Shown here in pieces: positions 8,624 to 16,569 of a stretch of DNA of 64,000 nt; position 1 is the first letter of the stretch; every line of letters starts with the position of its first letter. The stretch lies in contig JAGPVL010000033.1 in NCBI GenBank assembly GCA_018067045.1, positions 154,877-218,876 of the forward strand. The letters are read 5' to 3'. The notes under the pieces were generated by a model. That model searched no databases, had not been told where the DNA came from, and was given only the letters and a program-made list of their open reading frames with translations. The DNA comes from Gammaproteobacteria bacterium (GTDB taxonomy: Bacteria; Pseudomonadota; Gammaproteobacteria; Pseudomonadales; Alcanivoracaceae). The position numbers and the translations under genes are program-made.

Positions 8624-9961
8624 TTAGGAGGCGGCGCTCACTTTGCTATTGCTTTTGCTGTTGGTGTTGCTGCGACGTTCTTGCTGAACCTTATCGCGCA
8701 AAACGGTATCGACGGCTTCAGATAAGATGTCCATTCCTTTATTCAACTCTTCTTCGCTTATGGTTAGCGGGCAGAGCGTTTTAATCACTTGGTCATCGGC
8801 ACCGGATGTTTCAATCACCATTTTTCGCTTGAAAGCTTCTTGGGTGATTTCGCTGGCGAGTTCGCCATCGCGACACACAAGTCCTTGCATCATGCCGCGA
8901 CCATTGAGGTGAAACCAATAGTCATCATAGCGCGCCGCAATTTCGCGGAAGCGATCGGTGATAATTGTTGCTTTCTTTTTTATCTCGTTAGAGAAAGTAT
9001 CGTCGCGCCAGAAATGATCAAGCGCTGCGGTCGCGGTAACGAACGCAGGGTTGTGGCCACGAAAAGTACCGTTGTGCTCGCCTGGCTTCCATAGATCAAG
9101 CTCTGGCTTCATGAGCACAACCGCAAAAGGCAGGCCGTATCCGCTCAGTGATTTCGACATGGTGACAATGTCAGGCTTGATACCGACCTCATCGAAACTA
9201 AAAAATGTTCCGGTACGTCCACAGCCTGCTTGGATGTCATCAACGATCATTAGCATGTCGTGCTTGCGACACACTTTCTCAAGGTTACGTAACCAGTCAA
9301 AGCTGGCTGCGTTGATGCCGCCTTCGCCCTGTACGGTTTCAACAATAACGGCCGCTGGATGATCAACGCCGCTAGATGAATCAGACAGCATTTTGTCGAT
9401 CATTTCGGTGGTGTCAAAGCCGCTGCCGAGATAGCCGTCGTATGGCATGACGGTGGCGCCTGCCATTGAAACGCCGGCGACGCCGCGATGGTGGCTATTG
9501 CCAGTTACTGCGAGAGAGCCGAGTGATACGCCATGGAAACCATTGGTAAAGGTGATGATGTTTTCACGACCCTTAATGTTGCGGGCGATTTTCAGTGCCG
9601 CTTCAACCGCATTGGTGCCGGTTGGGCCAGTAAACTGCATGATGTATTGCATGTCACGCGGTTTGAGAATGACTTCTTCAAACATGGCAAGAAAGTTACG
9701 TTTTGCCACGGTGTGCATGTCGAGTCCGTGAACAATGTAATCTTCACTCAAGTAGGCGAGCAACTTTTCTTTAAGAACGGGGTTGTTATGGCCGTAGTTA
9801 AGCGTGCCTGCGCCGGCAAGAAAGTCTAAGTAAGCTTCGCCGTCAGTATCATAGAGGTAGCTTCCCTTCGCCTTGCTAAAGAGCACGGGAAAACTACGCG
9901 CGTAGCTTTGTACTTCCGATTCGATTCGGTCGAATACACCAGTTCCTGATCCGTTGTCCAT
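8624..9961 (-). CDS. ectB: L-2,4-diaminobutyrate--2-oxoglutarate transaminase
   Basis: PLP-dependent class III aminotransferase that turns aspartate-semialdehyde and glutamate into 2,4-diaminobutyrate, the first committed step of ectoine synthesis. In the 445-residue product the PLP lysine is Lys270 (TMSKSLSGYGLP), with the cofactor Asp in IVDDIQAGCGRTG at about 239-251. GGGAGG stands eight bases before the ATG. The family is normally about 420-430 residues; the surplus is a C-terminal tail rich in Ser, Asn, Lys and Gln after the last helix, low in complexity and probably disordered. 89 bp separate it from ectA, so the two are almost certainly co-transcribed. Confidence 0.97.
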   Translation of the reverse strand: MDNGSGTGVFDRIESEVQSYARSFPVLFSKAKGSYLYDTDGEAYLDFLAGAGTLNYGHNNPVLKEKLLAYLSEDYIVHGLDMHTVAKRNFLAMFEEVILKPRDMQYIMQFTGPTGTNAVEAALKIARNIKGRENIITFTNGFHGVSLGSLAVTGNSHHRGVAGVSMAGATVMPYDGYLGSGFDTTEMIDKMLSDSSSGVDHPAAVIVETVQGEGGINAASFDWLRNLEKVCRKHDMLMIVDDIQAGCGRTGTFFSFDEVGIKPDIVTMSKSLSGYGLPFAVVLMKPELDLWKPGEHNGTFRGHNPAFVTATAALDHFWRDDTFSNEIKKKATIITDRFREIAARYDDYWFHLNGRGMMQGLVCRDGELASEITQEAFKRKMVIETSGADDQVIKTLCPLTISEEELNKGMDILSEAVDTVLRDKVQQERRSNTNSKSNSKVSAAS

Positions 9962-10050
9962 ATCACACCTCCCTTGATGTGTTGCGCTGGCCAGAGGCCA
10001 AATAGTTAAAACATTTTTGTGCTGACTGATGTGGCCGGCGTACTAAGTCG

Positions 10051-10647
10051 TTACTCCGCATCGAGCGTATCGGTGACGTCGTTGCGATTGAATGGCCCAA
10101 TGCGTAGCAAATATTCATCGTTGTGTTCGCCGGCAAAATGCACGCGGCTATCAAACAGAATAAATTGCTCAGTGCGCCATTTGCGCTGATAGGCAAAGCC
10201 ACCAAACATGCTCCAAGATGCTTCGTTATCGGGTGTTATGGTGGTTTCGATATATTGCACATCACCGCATTCGCTGCGATCAAGAAGCTCGGCAAGCATT
10301 CGCTTAGCAAGGCCGCGACCGCGGGCACTTTCATGTACGGCGACCTGCCAAACGAACAATACGTTTTGCTGCTTTGGTGGAATGTAAGCAGAGATAAACC
10401 CCACCATTTCACCATCGAGTTCGGCTGCGACACAGGTGTCTGCAAAGTGCGTGCATTGGAGCAAATTACAATAGACGGAGTTTTCGTCCAGCGGTTTAGA
10501 CTCGCTAATCAGTTTGTGTAATCGCGGGCCGTCAGCGCTTTCAGGTTTTCGTAAGCAAATTCCATCTGTGCCCGCTGCTGACTTGTCGGCATTGCTTGAG
10601 TCGTTATTTGTTGGTGTTGCATTTGGAATGATTAGTTCGTCTTGCAT
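10051..10647 (-). CDS. ectA: L-2,4-diaminobutyric acid acetyltransferase
   Basis: GNAT-family enzyme that acetylates 2,4-diaminobutyrate at the gamma nitrogen using acetyl-CoA. The 198-residue protein has the acetyl-CoA loop VAVHESARGRGLAKRML at about residues 102-118 and the ectoine-specific regions LDENSVYCNLLQCTHF and TITPDNEASWSMFGGF. The frame is open to 10752, but only the ATG at 10647 gives a family-like length. Upstream of it is a modest AGGA. With this start the first 44 bp of ectA overlap the end of ectR, which suggests translational coupling to the regulator. The extra N-terminal 30 residues before the GNAT core are Asn/Ser/Ala-rich and variable in this family. Confidence 0.95.
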   Translation of the reverse strand: MQDELIIPNATPTNNDSSNADKSAAGTDGICLRKPESADGPRLHKLISESKPLDENSVYCNLLQCTHFADTCVAAELDGEMVGFISAYIPPKQQNVLFVWQVAVHESARGRGLAKRMLAELLDRSECGDVQYIETTITPDNEASWSMFGGFAYQRKWRTEQFILFDSRVHFAGEHNDEYLLRIGPFNRNDVTDTLDAE

Positions 10648-11182
10648 GGTTTGGGCTGTCCTGTGTTGGCGTGAGCTCAGGTGAAGCGGACGCAAATTCC
10701 AGTGGTGTCTGATAGCGATCAATAGCGCCGACATCCAATACTGGTGATGCATCTAGGTCTTGGGCGTCCATCATGGTCGCGACCCGTTGAAGTGAGCTCA
10801 AAATTAGGGATTGCTCCCATTCGTGCAGTCCTTCGAACTGCTCCATAAATTCTTCTTGCAACGGCGTTGGTGCGCGTACCAAAAGCGCCGCACCGGATTC
10901 TGTCAGGCTGGCATAGACGCGGCGTTTGTCTTTGTCGCCACGTTGGCGCATCAGCAGTTCTCGCTTCTCCAATCGGTCGAGAATGGTGGTGACCGTTGCT
11001 TGGCTGAGTGAGACCTCGGCGGCGATGTCGCCCATGGTCATTTCGCCACGCGCTTTGATCGCTTGCATGATCAGAAGCTGAGGGGCGGTTAGCCCAACGT
11101 CTTTGCTCAGCCGGCGCGAATAGAGGTCAGTGGCGCGGATGATTTTCCGTAAAGCAATTAACACTTCGTCGTGCTTTGCCAT
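10604..11182 (-). CDS. ectR: MarR-family regulator of ectoine synthesis (EctR)
   Basis: A 192-residue MarR-type repressor. The winged helix-turn-helix lies at about residues 30-95 (APQLLIMQAIKARGEMTMGDIAAEVSLSQATVTTILDRLEKRELL, wing DKDKRRVYASLTESG), with dimerisation helices on both sides. The C-terminal 35 residues are Pro/Thr/Asn-rich and extend past the usual MarR end, overlapping ectA. In halophilic methylotrophs EctR1 is encoded directly upstream of ectABC and represses it by binding over the promoter; the same layout is seen here, with a promoter-embedded palindrome 130 bp upstream and a second palindrome 20 bp before its own ATG. The role is inferred from context plus family. Confidence 0.9.
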   Translation of the reverse strand: MAKHDEVLIALRKIIRATDLYSRRLSKDVGLTAPQLLIMQAIKARGEMTMGDIAAEVSLSQATVTTILDRLEKRELLMRQRGDKDKRRVYASLTESGAALLVRAPTPLQEEFMEQFEGLHEWEQSLILSSLQRVATMMDAQDLDASPVLDVGAIDRYQTPLEFASASPELTPTQDSPNHARRTNHSKCNTNK

Positions 11183-11202
11183 AGGGCTCCGATACTCATA
11201 AT

Positions 11203-11224
11203 CACGATATAAATGGATATCGTG
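11203..11224. promoter_or_regulatory. Candidate operator: 22-bp palindrome before ectR
   Basis: CACGATAT (11203-11210), six bases, ATATCGTG (11217-11224), a perfect 8+8 inverted repeat centred 31 bp upstream of the ectR ATG, inside the predicted 5' untranslated leader. Its size and symmetry suit a MarR-dimer operator. Confidence 0.6.
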
Positions 11225-11309
11225 TGACGGCTAATATTTAGAGGGAAATTGCCCTTATGTGTGATAAGTGCCTGAAAATAAAGAAATCCGCTCTAAAATC
11301 TGGTAGCGT

Positions 11310-11338
11310 ATCTTAAGTGAATAATACTTAGATGTCAA
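11310..11338 (-). promoter_or_regulatory. Sigma-70 promoter of ectRAB(C) with embedded palindrome
   Basis: On the minus strand: TTGACA at 11338-11333, a 17-bp spacer, TAAGAT at 11315-11310. A near-palindrome ATCTAAGT...ACTTAAGAT (11310-11333; one extra T in one arm) covers the spacer and the -10. This matches the published arrangement in which EctR1 binds a pseudopalindrome overlapping the ect promoter. Confidence 0.7.
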
Positions 11339-11368
11339 AGTAATTACCGAGAGTGGTGATCGCTCAGC

Positions 11369-11404
11369 CCCTCTATAAGCCCGTTATCAGCGGCTTATAG
11401 AGGG
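11369..11404. repeat. 13-bp inverted repeat upstream of the symporter gene
   Basis: CCCTCTATAAGCC (11369-11381) and its exact complement at 11392-11404 flank a 10-base loop, ending 28 bp before the symporter ATG. No T-tract follows. It could be an operator or a leader hairpin. Confidence 0.6.
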
Positions 11405-11432
11405 ATTAAGCCAAAGGTTTGGAGTTCTATTT

Positions 11433-12857
11433 ATGTTGCTTGCCAGTTTTGGCTTTTTCTTACTGATATTTCTGTTAATTGGCTTCTCATCGGTGCTGGT
11501 GGGTAAAAAGCAGAGCCAGGATTATTTGGTTGCTGGCCGCTCTGTGCCGCCATTTTTGGTGGGGTTGTCGGCGGTAGCGACCAATAACAGCGGCTATATG
11601 TTTATTGGTGTGATTGGCTTTACCTACGCGACAGGCCTATCTGCAGGTTGGTTAATGGTGGGGTGGATTGCGGGCGATTATATTGCGTCTTCATTTGTAC
11701 ACCGTCGTTTACGGGAGGCGGCGGAAAGTAATCGTGCGCTGACCTTTCCTGAGCTGCTGAGCACTTGGGGCGGAGAGGAGTTTGCTGTGTTGCGTCGTTT
11801 GATCGGCGCGGTTTCGGTTCTGTTTCTCGGCGTGTATGCGGCGGCGCAATTTAACGCCGGTAGCAAGGCGATGCATGTTGTGTTTGGTTGGGACTATCAT
11901 TATGGCGCTATTCTCGGTGCAGTAATGGTGCTGTTCTATTGTTTTTCCGGTGGGTTGCGCGCGTCAATTTGGACGGATGCTGCTCAGTCGGTGGTGATGA
12001 TTAGCGCTATGGCGGCGTTGCTCTGGATCTCGTTGGACAGTGTTGGTGGTGTGGCATCAGCTTGGCAGGCACTGGATCAGGTCTCTGCTACGCATATGAA
12101 TTGGTTTCCGGATAGCCTGGCATTTCCTGGTGTTGCTGGGCCGTTGATGTTTGTGATTGGTTGGATGTTTGCTGGCTTCGGCGTGATTGGACAGCCTCAC
12201 ATTATGGTGCGTTTTATGGCGCTCGATAGCGTACGTAATTTGTCCCGTGCGCGGCTCTATTATTACGCATGGTTCATCGCGTTTTATTTTCTCGCCAATG
12301 CGGTTGGCTTGGTTTCGCGACTGCTTATTCCTGAAGCCGGCTTTGATGCGGAGTTAGCGTTGCCGACATTGGCGCTGCAGTTGTTGTCGCCGGCGGTGGC
12401 GGGGCTGGTGTTGGCAGGTTTGTTTGCCGCCACTATTTCCACTGCCGACTCGCTTATACTAAGTTGCAGCGCGGCACTGAGTCGCGACTTGCCGCCGGCG
12501 CGCTGGCAAAGTTTTGGCTTGACGCGTTACAGCACCTTGGCGGTTATTGTGCTGGCATTGGCGATTGCACTGTTAGGTAATGCCAGCGTGTTTCAATTGG
12601 TGATTGTTGCTTGGGCCGTGTTGGCCTCCGCATTGGGGCCGCTATTAGTGGTCTACGCATTAGGAGGTCGCCCCGTGCAGTGGGTGGCAGTGCTAATGGT
12701 CTGCGTGGGGCTCGCGACGGTTTATGGTTGGCGCGCTGCAGGGTTGTCGGAATCGGTGTACGAAGTGATGCCGGCGATGCTGGCAAGTTGGTTGGTCTAC
12801 ATAATGGCTGTTATGTGGGCTGCATTGTTTTCATCGAGCCGAGGAATTCGTGAATGA
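11433..12857 (+). CDS. Sodium:solute symporter (SSS family)
   Basis: A 474-residue inner-membrane transporter of the PutP/SSS family with about 12-13 hydrophobic helices. The sodium-site signature region SQDYLVAGRSVPPFLVGLSAVATNNSGYMFIG is at about residues 28-60, the conserved FSGGLRASIWTDAAQ segment near 172, and GLFAATISTADSLILSCSAALSRDL near 328. The substrate cannot be read from sequence; proline, pantothenate, betaine-like and other solutes are all imported by relatives. It is divergent from ectR across 250 bp carrying the ect promoter, so a role in osmolyte uptake is a reasonable guess but not shown. It overlaps the next gene by 4 bp (ATGA), so the two are coupled. Confidence 0.88.
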   Translation: MLLASFGFFLLIFLLIGFSSVLVGKKQSQDYLVAGRSVPPFLVGLSAVATNNSGYMFIGVIGFTYATGLSAGWLMVGWIAGDYIASSFVHRRLREAAESNRALTFPELLSTWGGEEFAVLRRLIGAVSVLFLGVYAAAQFNAGSKAMHVVFGWDYHYGAILGAVMVLFYCFSGGLRASIWTDAAQSVVMISAMAALLWISLDSVGGVASAWQALDQVSATHMNWFPDSLAFPGVAGPLMFVIGWMFAGFGVIGQPHIMVRFMALDSVRNLSRARLYYYAWFIAFYFLANAVGLVSRLLIPEAGFDAELALPTLALQLLSPAVAGLVLAGLFAATISTADSLILSCSAALSRDLPPARWQSFGLTRYSTLAVIVLALAIALLGNASVFQLVIVAWAVLASALGPLLVVYALGGRPVQWVAVLMVCVGLATVYGWRAAGLSESVYEVMPAMLASWLVYIMAVMWAALFSSSRGIRE

Positions 12858-13813
12858 AGAAAATATTTGTGCAGGCTTTACTGTTGGGCTGCATTGCCTT
12901 GGTACCGATGGTCACGCCAGCGACAGCATTGGCAACGCAGCAAGGTTACGGCGGCAGTGATGGTAGCGAGGGTGCGGCCACAACGGGCCCCGCAATGGGT
13001 GGGCTGCCAGCGGGTAGCAATGACGTCGACAAGCTCTCGCCGTTTCGGGAGAACTGGATACTGAGTGAGTTGCGCAGCATTCGTACCGATATGATGCAGT
13101 ACCGCAACGATATGAATCTACTGGTTACGGATCGTGAGCTAGAGGTGGCCGATAAGGCGATGAGTTACGCTGACTCAACGGTAACGTACTTTTTCTATCT
13201 GATTGCGGGCGCGGCGTCGTTGTTAGCGCTGGTCGGTTGGACCACCATTCGAGACTTAAAAGACAAGATTCGTGGTTATGCCGAGGCGGAAATGACACGC
13301 CTTACAGGTGAATATGAGTCCCGTCTTGAGGGGCTGGAGCTGGAATTGCGGAGTAAGTCGCGCACTATCGCGGCCAACCAAGAAGAAATCGAGCGCACCA
13401 ATGAAATTCACTCGCTGTGGCTTAAGGCAAGCAAGGAAGTGTCGCCACAAGCGAAAATGGTGATGTATGACCGCATTCTTGAGCTACGCCCAGATGATCA
13501 CGAGGCATTGGCTTGGAAAGCCGACACGGTACTGGAGCTCGGCGAGCAGCGCTGGGCCTTAAATCTTTGTGACAAGGTGTTGGCAATCGACCCGAAGGAT
13601 GCGCATGCCCTCTATCAGCGCGCTTGCGCTTGGGTTGGGTTGGATGAGATCGAGACGGCCCTTACTGATTTGGCGACTGCGTTACACATCATGCCTAGCC
13701 TGAAGGACGCTGCGGTTAAAGAGGAGCACTTTGCCCCGATCCGCGACCTTGAAGCGTTTCAGGAGCTGTTAGCAGCTCACCACGCCGATGCAGAGCCTGC
13801 ACGGCAGGAGTGA
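12854..13813 (+). CDS. Membrane protein with coiled coil and TPR domain
   Basis: A 319-residue protein that starts inside the stop of the symporter gene. A signal peptide (about residues 1-27, AxA-like end at TALA) leads to a Gly/Ser-rich segment. A transmembrane helix follows at about 111-130 (TYFFYLIAGAASLLALVGW), then a charged coiled coil (about 135-195) and a TPR-like region (about 200-290: ILELRPDDHEALAWKADTVLELGEQRWALNLCDKVLAIDPKDAHALYQRACAW). The topology predicts a small periplasmic part and a cytoplasmic coiled-coil/TPR domain, suggesting an adaptor or scaffold for the symporter. No established family name is recognised. Confidence 0.75.
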   Translation: MKKIFVQALLLGCIALVPMVTPATALATQQGYGGSDGSEGAATTGPAMGGLPAGSNDVDKLSPFRENWILSELRSIRTDMMQYRNDMNLLVTDRELEVADKAMSYADSTVTYFFYLIAGAASLLALVGWTTIRDLKDKIRGYAEAEMTRLTGEYESRLEGLELELRSKSRTIAANQEEIERTNEIHSLWLKASKEVSPQAKMVMYDRILELRPDDHEALAWKADTVLELGEQRWALNLCDKVLAIDPKDAHALYQRACAWVGLDEIETALTDLATALHIMPSLKDAAVKEEHFAPIRDLEAFQELLAAHHADAEPARQE

Positions 13814-13933
13814 TGGTCGAGGATGGTGAGATTCGCGCTGTTCAGCGCAAAGAGGCCGTCATAGCATAAAGCTATGTGCGGCAGCGAATATCCACATGAA
13901 CATACGGTCTAATATAGCGCGATAATTTGATAG

Positions 13934-14015
13934 ACTTGCGCCCCCTCGCGAACAGGCGTGATTGTTCGCGCTTCAGGCGGAAGACATCCCTGAGCGAAAG
14001 GCCCCTGTGGCAAGT
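13934..14015 (+). promoter_or_regulatory. Possible structured leader of folE2
   Basis: Between the TPR gene and folE2 the plus strand can form ACTTGC/GCAAGT (13934-13939 with 14010-14015), an inner ACAGG/CCTGT (13952-13956 with 14004-14008) and TCAGG/CCTGA (13973-13977 with 13989-13993). A strong alternative hairpin CGCGAACA/TGTTCGCG (13947-13954 with 13963-13970) excludes the ACAGG/CCTGT pairing. The leader ends 39 bp before the ATG. It does not match the riboswitch classes I know, and chance pairing is possible. Confidence 0.3.
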
Positions 14016-14054
14016 TCGTTTGATGGTTGATAGCCCGCTGCAACGGAGTACCGG

Positions 14055-15014
14055 ATGAACGACAAAGTACAGACCGCAGGCACTCATGACATGCCTGACG
14101 TAGCAAGCTCAATGAAGCGCCATATCCACAGCAAGCTTGACTGGGTTGGCATGAGTGAAATTCATTTGCCTGCAAAGGTAAGTGATACGCTGGCTGGCGA
14201 GCGACCAGTATCAACTTCAATTCAAGCGTACGTTAATCTGGATAATCCAGATGCGAAAGGCATCCACATGTCGCGCTTGTATCTGATGTTGGAAGAAACG
14301 TTTGGCGATTTGTCGGTGAGCACCTCATCCATTGATACCTTGCTGAAGAATTTTTTAGAGACGCATGACGGCCTAAGCACGCGTGCTTTTGTGCAGTTGG
14401 ATTTCGAATTTTCTATGCGCCGCCCGTCACTGAAAAGTAACTACGCAGGTTGGAAAAGCTATCCGGTCACGATCGCGGCGAATTTGTGTGAAAAGGGATT
14501 GCGTATTGAGTTAACCGTTGAGGTGCTCTATTCATCAACCTGCCCATGTTCTGCCGCGTTGGCGCGTCAGCTTATTCAGGATGAGTTCAGCACCGTGTTC
14601 GGCGCCGACGGAAAAGTTGATGCGGATAAAGTGCACGAGTGGCTGGGTACCGAGCAAGGTGTTCTGGCCACGCCGCACAGCCAGCGCTCTGTCGCGCAGG
14701 TAAAAGTGTTGCTTGACCACACTGAGGGCGAGGCGTTTCCGATTACCGCATTGATTGATTTGATTGAGGGAGCGCTCAAGACGCCTGTTCAGACCGCGGT
14801 AAAACGTGAAGACGAGCAAGAGTTTGCGCTCTTGAACGGGCAAAACTTGATGTTCTGCGAAGACGCGGCACGTCGTTTACAGACAATGATTGACAGCGAT
14901 TCTCTGTATAAAGATTTTTGGTTGCGTGTAAATCACTTAGAAAGTTTGCACGCCCATAATGCGGTGTCGATCGTGACGAAGAATGTTGAAGATGGTTATT
15001 TACCGATTCCGTAA
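14055..15014 (+). CDS. folE2: GTP cyclohydrolase FolE2 (type IB)
   Basis: Converts GTP to 7,8-dihydroneopterin triphosphate, the entry step to folate and queuosine, using a metal site that does not strictly need zinc. The 319-residue protein has the FolE2 hallmarks: [11 protein letters not shown] at about residues 67-76, [22 protein letters not shown] at 118-139, and the active-site [12 protein letters not shown] at 161-172 (Cys163, Cys165). CGGAG stands nine bases before the ATG. FolE2 commonly replaces zinc-dependent FolE under zinc starvation, and here it is 0.7-2.5 kb from znuB and znuA, which fits a zinc-limitation locus. No clear Zur box was recognised upstream. A bidirectional terminator follows. 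Confidence 0.96.
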   Translation: MNDKVQTAGTHDMPDVASSMKRHIHSKLDWVGMSEIHLPAKVSDTLAGERPVSTSIQAYVNLDNPDAKGIHMSRLYLMLEETFGDLSVSTSSIDTLLKNFLETHDGLSTRAFVQLDFEFSMRRPSLKSNYAGWKSYPVTIAANLCEKGLRIELTVEVLYSSTCPCSAALARQLIQDEFSTVFGADGKVDADKVHEWLGTEQGVLATPHSQRSVAQVKVLLDHTEGEAFPITALIDLIEGALKTPVQTAVKREDEQEFALLNGQNLMFCEDAARRLQTMIDSDSLYKDFWLRVNHLESLHAHNAVSIVTKNVEDGYLPIP

Positions 15015-15032
15015 GGATGCGTTGAATGCAAA

Positions 15033-15080
15033 CCGAGCAATAAAAAAGCCCGCTTAGATGCGGGCTTTTTTATTGCTCGG
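15033..15080. terminator. Bidirectional intrinsic terminator, folE2 / outer-membrane protein
   Basis: A perfect 21-bp stem (15033-15053 with 15060-15080) with a 6-base loop TTAGAT. Its core is AGCCCGC/GCGGGCT flanked by A6 and T6 tracts, so it works for both convergent genes. Confidence 0.95.
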
Positions 15081-15096
15081 CCGTATAGCTAATGAA

Positions 15097-15630
15097 CTAG
15101 AAACGTCCGCCAATACCGAGGCCAAGATTACTGATTTCGTCGCCACTGCGGTCAATGACACGCAAATATTCCAAGTTCACAAATAGGCGTTGTGTGATGT
15201 CCATTTCTGCGCCTATGCCAAGTGATAAGTCGTTGTAGTTTTCACTGCCGCCTGGTTTCTCGGTTGTCTCTACACGGGTTAGGCCAATAAGACCATAAGG
15301 ACGGACCGCGAAATCTTTTGGAAACTGGCCTCGTAAGTAGGTGCCGTAATAGCGATCGATTTCGATCTCTGTACCACGAATTTTGTCGTCATCTAGACCA
15401 AGGGCGGCGCGGAACTCAAAGCCAAACGTATTTTCGTTGTTGAGCCATGAACCAAACTTAAACTGTAGGGCGGTGACGTCGGCGTCACGGCCACCGGCAT
15501 CGTCCGGTTCAATGCTGCTAAAAACAAGATCCGCGCCAGCGAAGCCTGCGGCTTGGGCGTGCATAGTCAGTAAAAGCATTGGTAACGATAGCAGCAGTGC
15601 AAGTAGTGGTGCCGAGACGTTCTTCTTCAT
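15097..15630 (-). CDS. Small outer-membrane beta-barrel protein
   Basis: A 177-residue protein with a signal peptide ending MHAQAAG near residue 28, then alternating amphipathic strands and a C-terminal Phe (GLGIGGRF), as in 8-stranded OmpA/OmpX-type barrels. Typical strand text is LQFKFGSWLNNENTFGFEFRAALG and LFVNLEYLRVI. The start at 15630 is preferred because GGAG lies seven bases upstream; a start four codons earlier lacks a ribosome binding site. It is the last gene after znuA-znuB on the same strand (99-bp gap), so a role at the outer membrane under zinc limitation is possible but not shown. Confidence 0.75.
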   Translation of the reverse strand: MKKNVSAPLLALLLSLPMLLLTMHAQAAGFAGADLVFSSIEPDDAGGRDADVTALQFKFGSWLNNENTFGFEFRAALGLDDDKIRGTEIEIDRYYGTYLRGQFPKDFAVRPYGLIGLTRVETTEKPGGSENYNDLSLGIGAEMDITQRLFVNLEYLRVIDRSGDEISNLGLGIGGRF

Positions 15631-15729
15631 TCTTTTCTCCATCCCAAATCAAGGTTGCTGGCGATTGTAGCGGATGCGAGCCAGAACCGCGAAATGTCGT
15701 TGGGTTAATTGGCTTATAGGCTAGGAAGT

Positions 15730-16569
15730 TCATGGCGCGGCATGCTTTGTCTGCGCCTGGCTACGTTTGTTTATCAGTTGGTTGGCGGCATTGCCGCATA
15801 GGCAGCTTAGCGCCAGCGCTACGACAATCGTCGGGCCGCTGGGTAGGTCGTAAAGCAGACTGGCGGAAAGGCCAAGAATAAACCCTGACGCTCCTGTAAC
15901 CGTGGCGAGAATTATGGCGTGAAGGGCTGACTCCTTGCGATAGCTCAGCGCTGGGAAAATCAGGCAGGCGAACACCAGATACACACCAACGATCTGTACG
16001 GCCGCGGTGATCGCGATGGCAAACGGGATGTAGAAACGCAGCAGAGGTGATGAAAATATACGCATGCATAATAGGCTGGCGATGGAAGCGGCTGCTAGCC
16101 AGATAAGCTGTTCGGTATTCGCCCAAAGAATTTGCCCCGCCATGAGGTCGTGCATATGTTCGCTGCCATGGGGATCTTTGGCGCTGACCAAGATGGCTGT
16201 GCTGGCGAGCAGTACGAAGCTGCCGCCAATGAGCGCCTCTTGAATATGAGGCCAGCGTTGTTCGAGTTGGTGCAGGCTTGTGACCATTATGAGTGCCGCG
16301 GCCGCGGCACAGACTTGGGTGACAAAGCCTTGCGTGAGGAAGGAGGAAGTTAAATCCGCGTGAGCGCTTCCGTCAGTTTGAGAGTCGAGGATCAGCGTTG
16401 CCAGCAGTGCTCCGGTGGCGGCCGCCTGTGCGACGGCGAGATCGATAAAAATAATGCCGCGGCGTAAAACCTGACGACCCAAAGGAACGTGGCTGAGTAA
16501 CACAAGGATTCCAGCGATAAATGCCGGTCCAAGAATGTCTGCGCTGCTGGCGGAGAAAAAATTAGTCAT
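15730..16569 (-). CDS. znuB: Zinc/manganese-type ABC transporter permease
   Basis: A 279-residue inner-membrane permease of the ABC-3 family with about eight hydrophobic helices. GRQVLRRGIIFIDLAVAQAAATGALLA near residue 31 and LPSGPTIVVALALS near 244 are the family's permease landmarks. A short His/Asp loop, DPHGSEHMHD at about residues 131-140, could contact metal. The start overlaps the end of the znuA-like gene by 8 bp, so the two are translated together. No ATP-binding subunit (ZnuC) is encoded anywhere in this window, which is unusual for an ABC importer locus. Zinc rather than manganese is inferred from the FolE2, porin and DUF2946-like neighbours. Confidence 0.85.
   Translation of the reverse strand: MTNFFSASSADILGPAFIAGILVLLSHVPLGRQVLRRGIIFIDLAVAQAAATGALLATLILDSQTDGSAHADLTSSFLTQGFVTQVCAAAAALIMVTSLHQLEQRWPHIQEALIGGSFVLLASTAILVSAKDPHGSEHMHDLMAGQILWANTEQLIWLAAASIASLLCMRIFSSPLLRFYIPFAIAITAAVQIVGVYLVFACLIFPALSYRKESALHAIILATVTGASGFILGLSASLLYDLPSGPTIVVALALSCLCGNAANQLINKRSQAQTKHAAP

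Noticed and set aside
9983..10205. Short minus-strand frame over the end of ectA
   Set aside because: Out-of-frame shadow of ectA.
13934..14015. Known riboswitch (tetrahydrofolate, cobalamin, TPP) before folE2
   Set aside because: Conserved core sequences of those classes are not present.
16132..16353. Possible zinc-uptake ATPase fragment near znuB
   Set aside because: The frame is antisense to znuB and has no Walker motifs; no ZnuC is encoded in the window.
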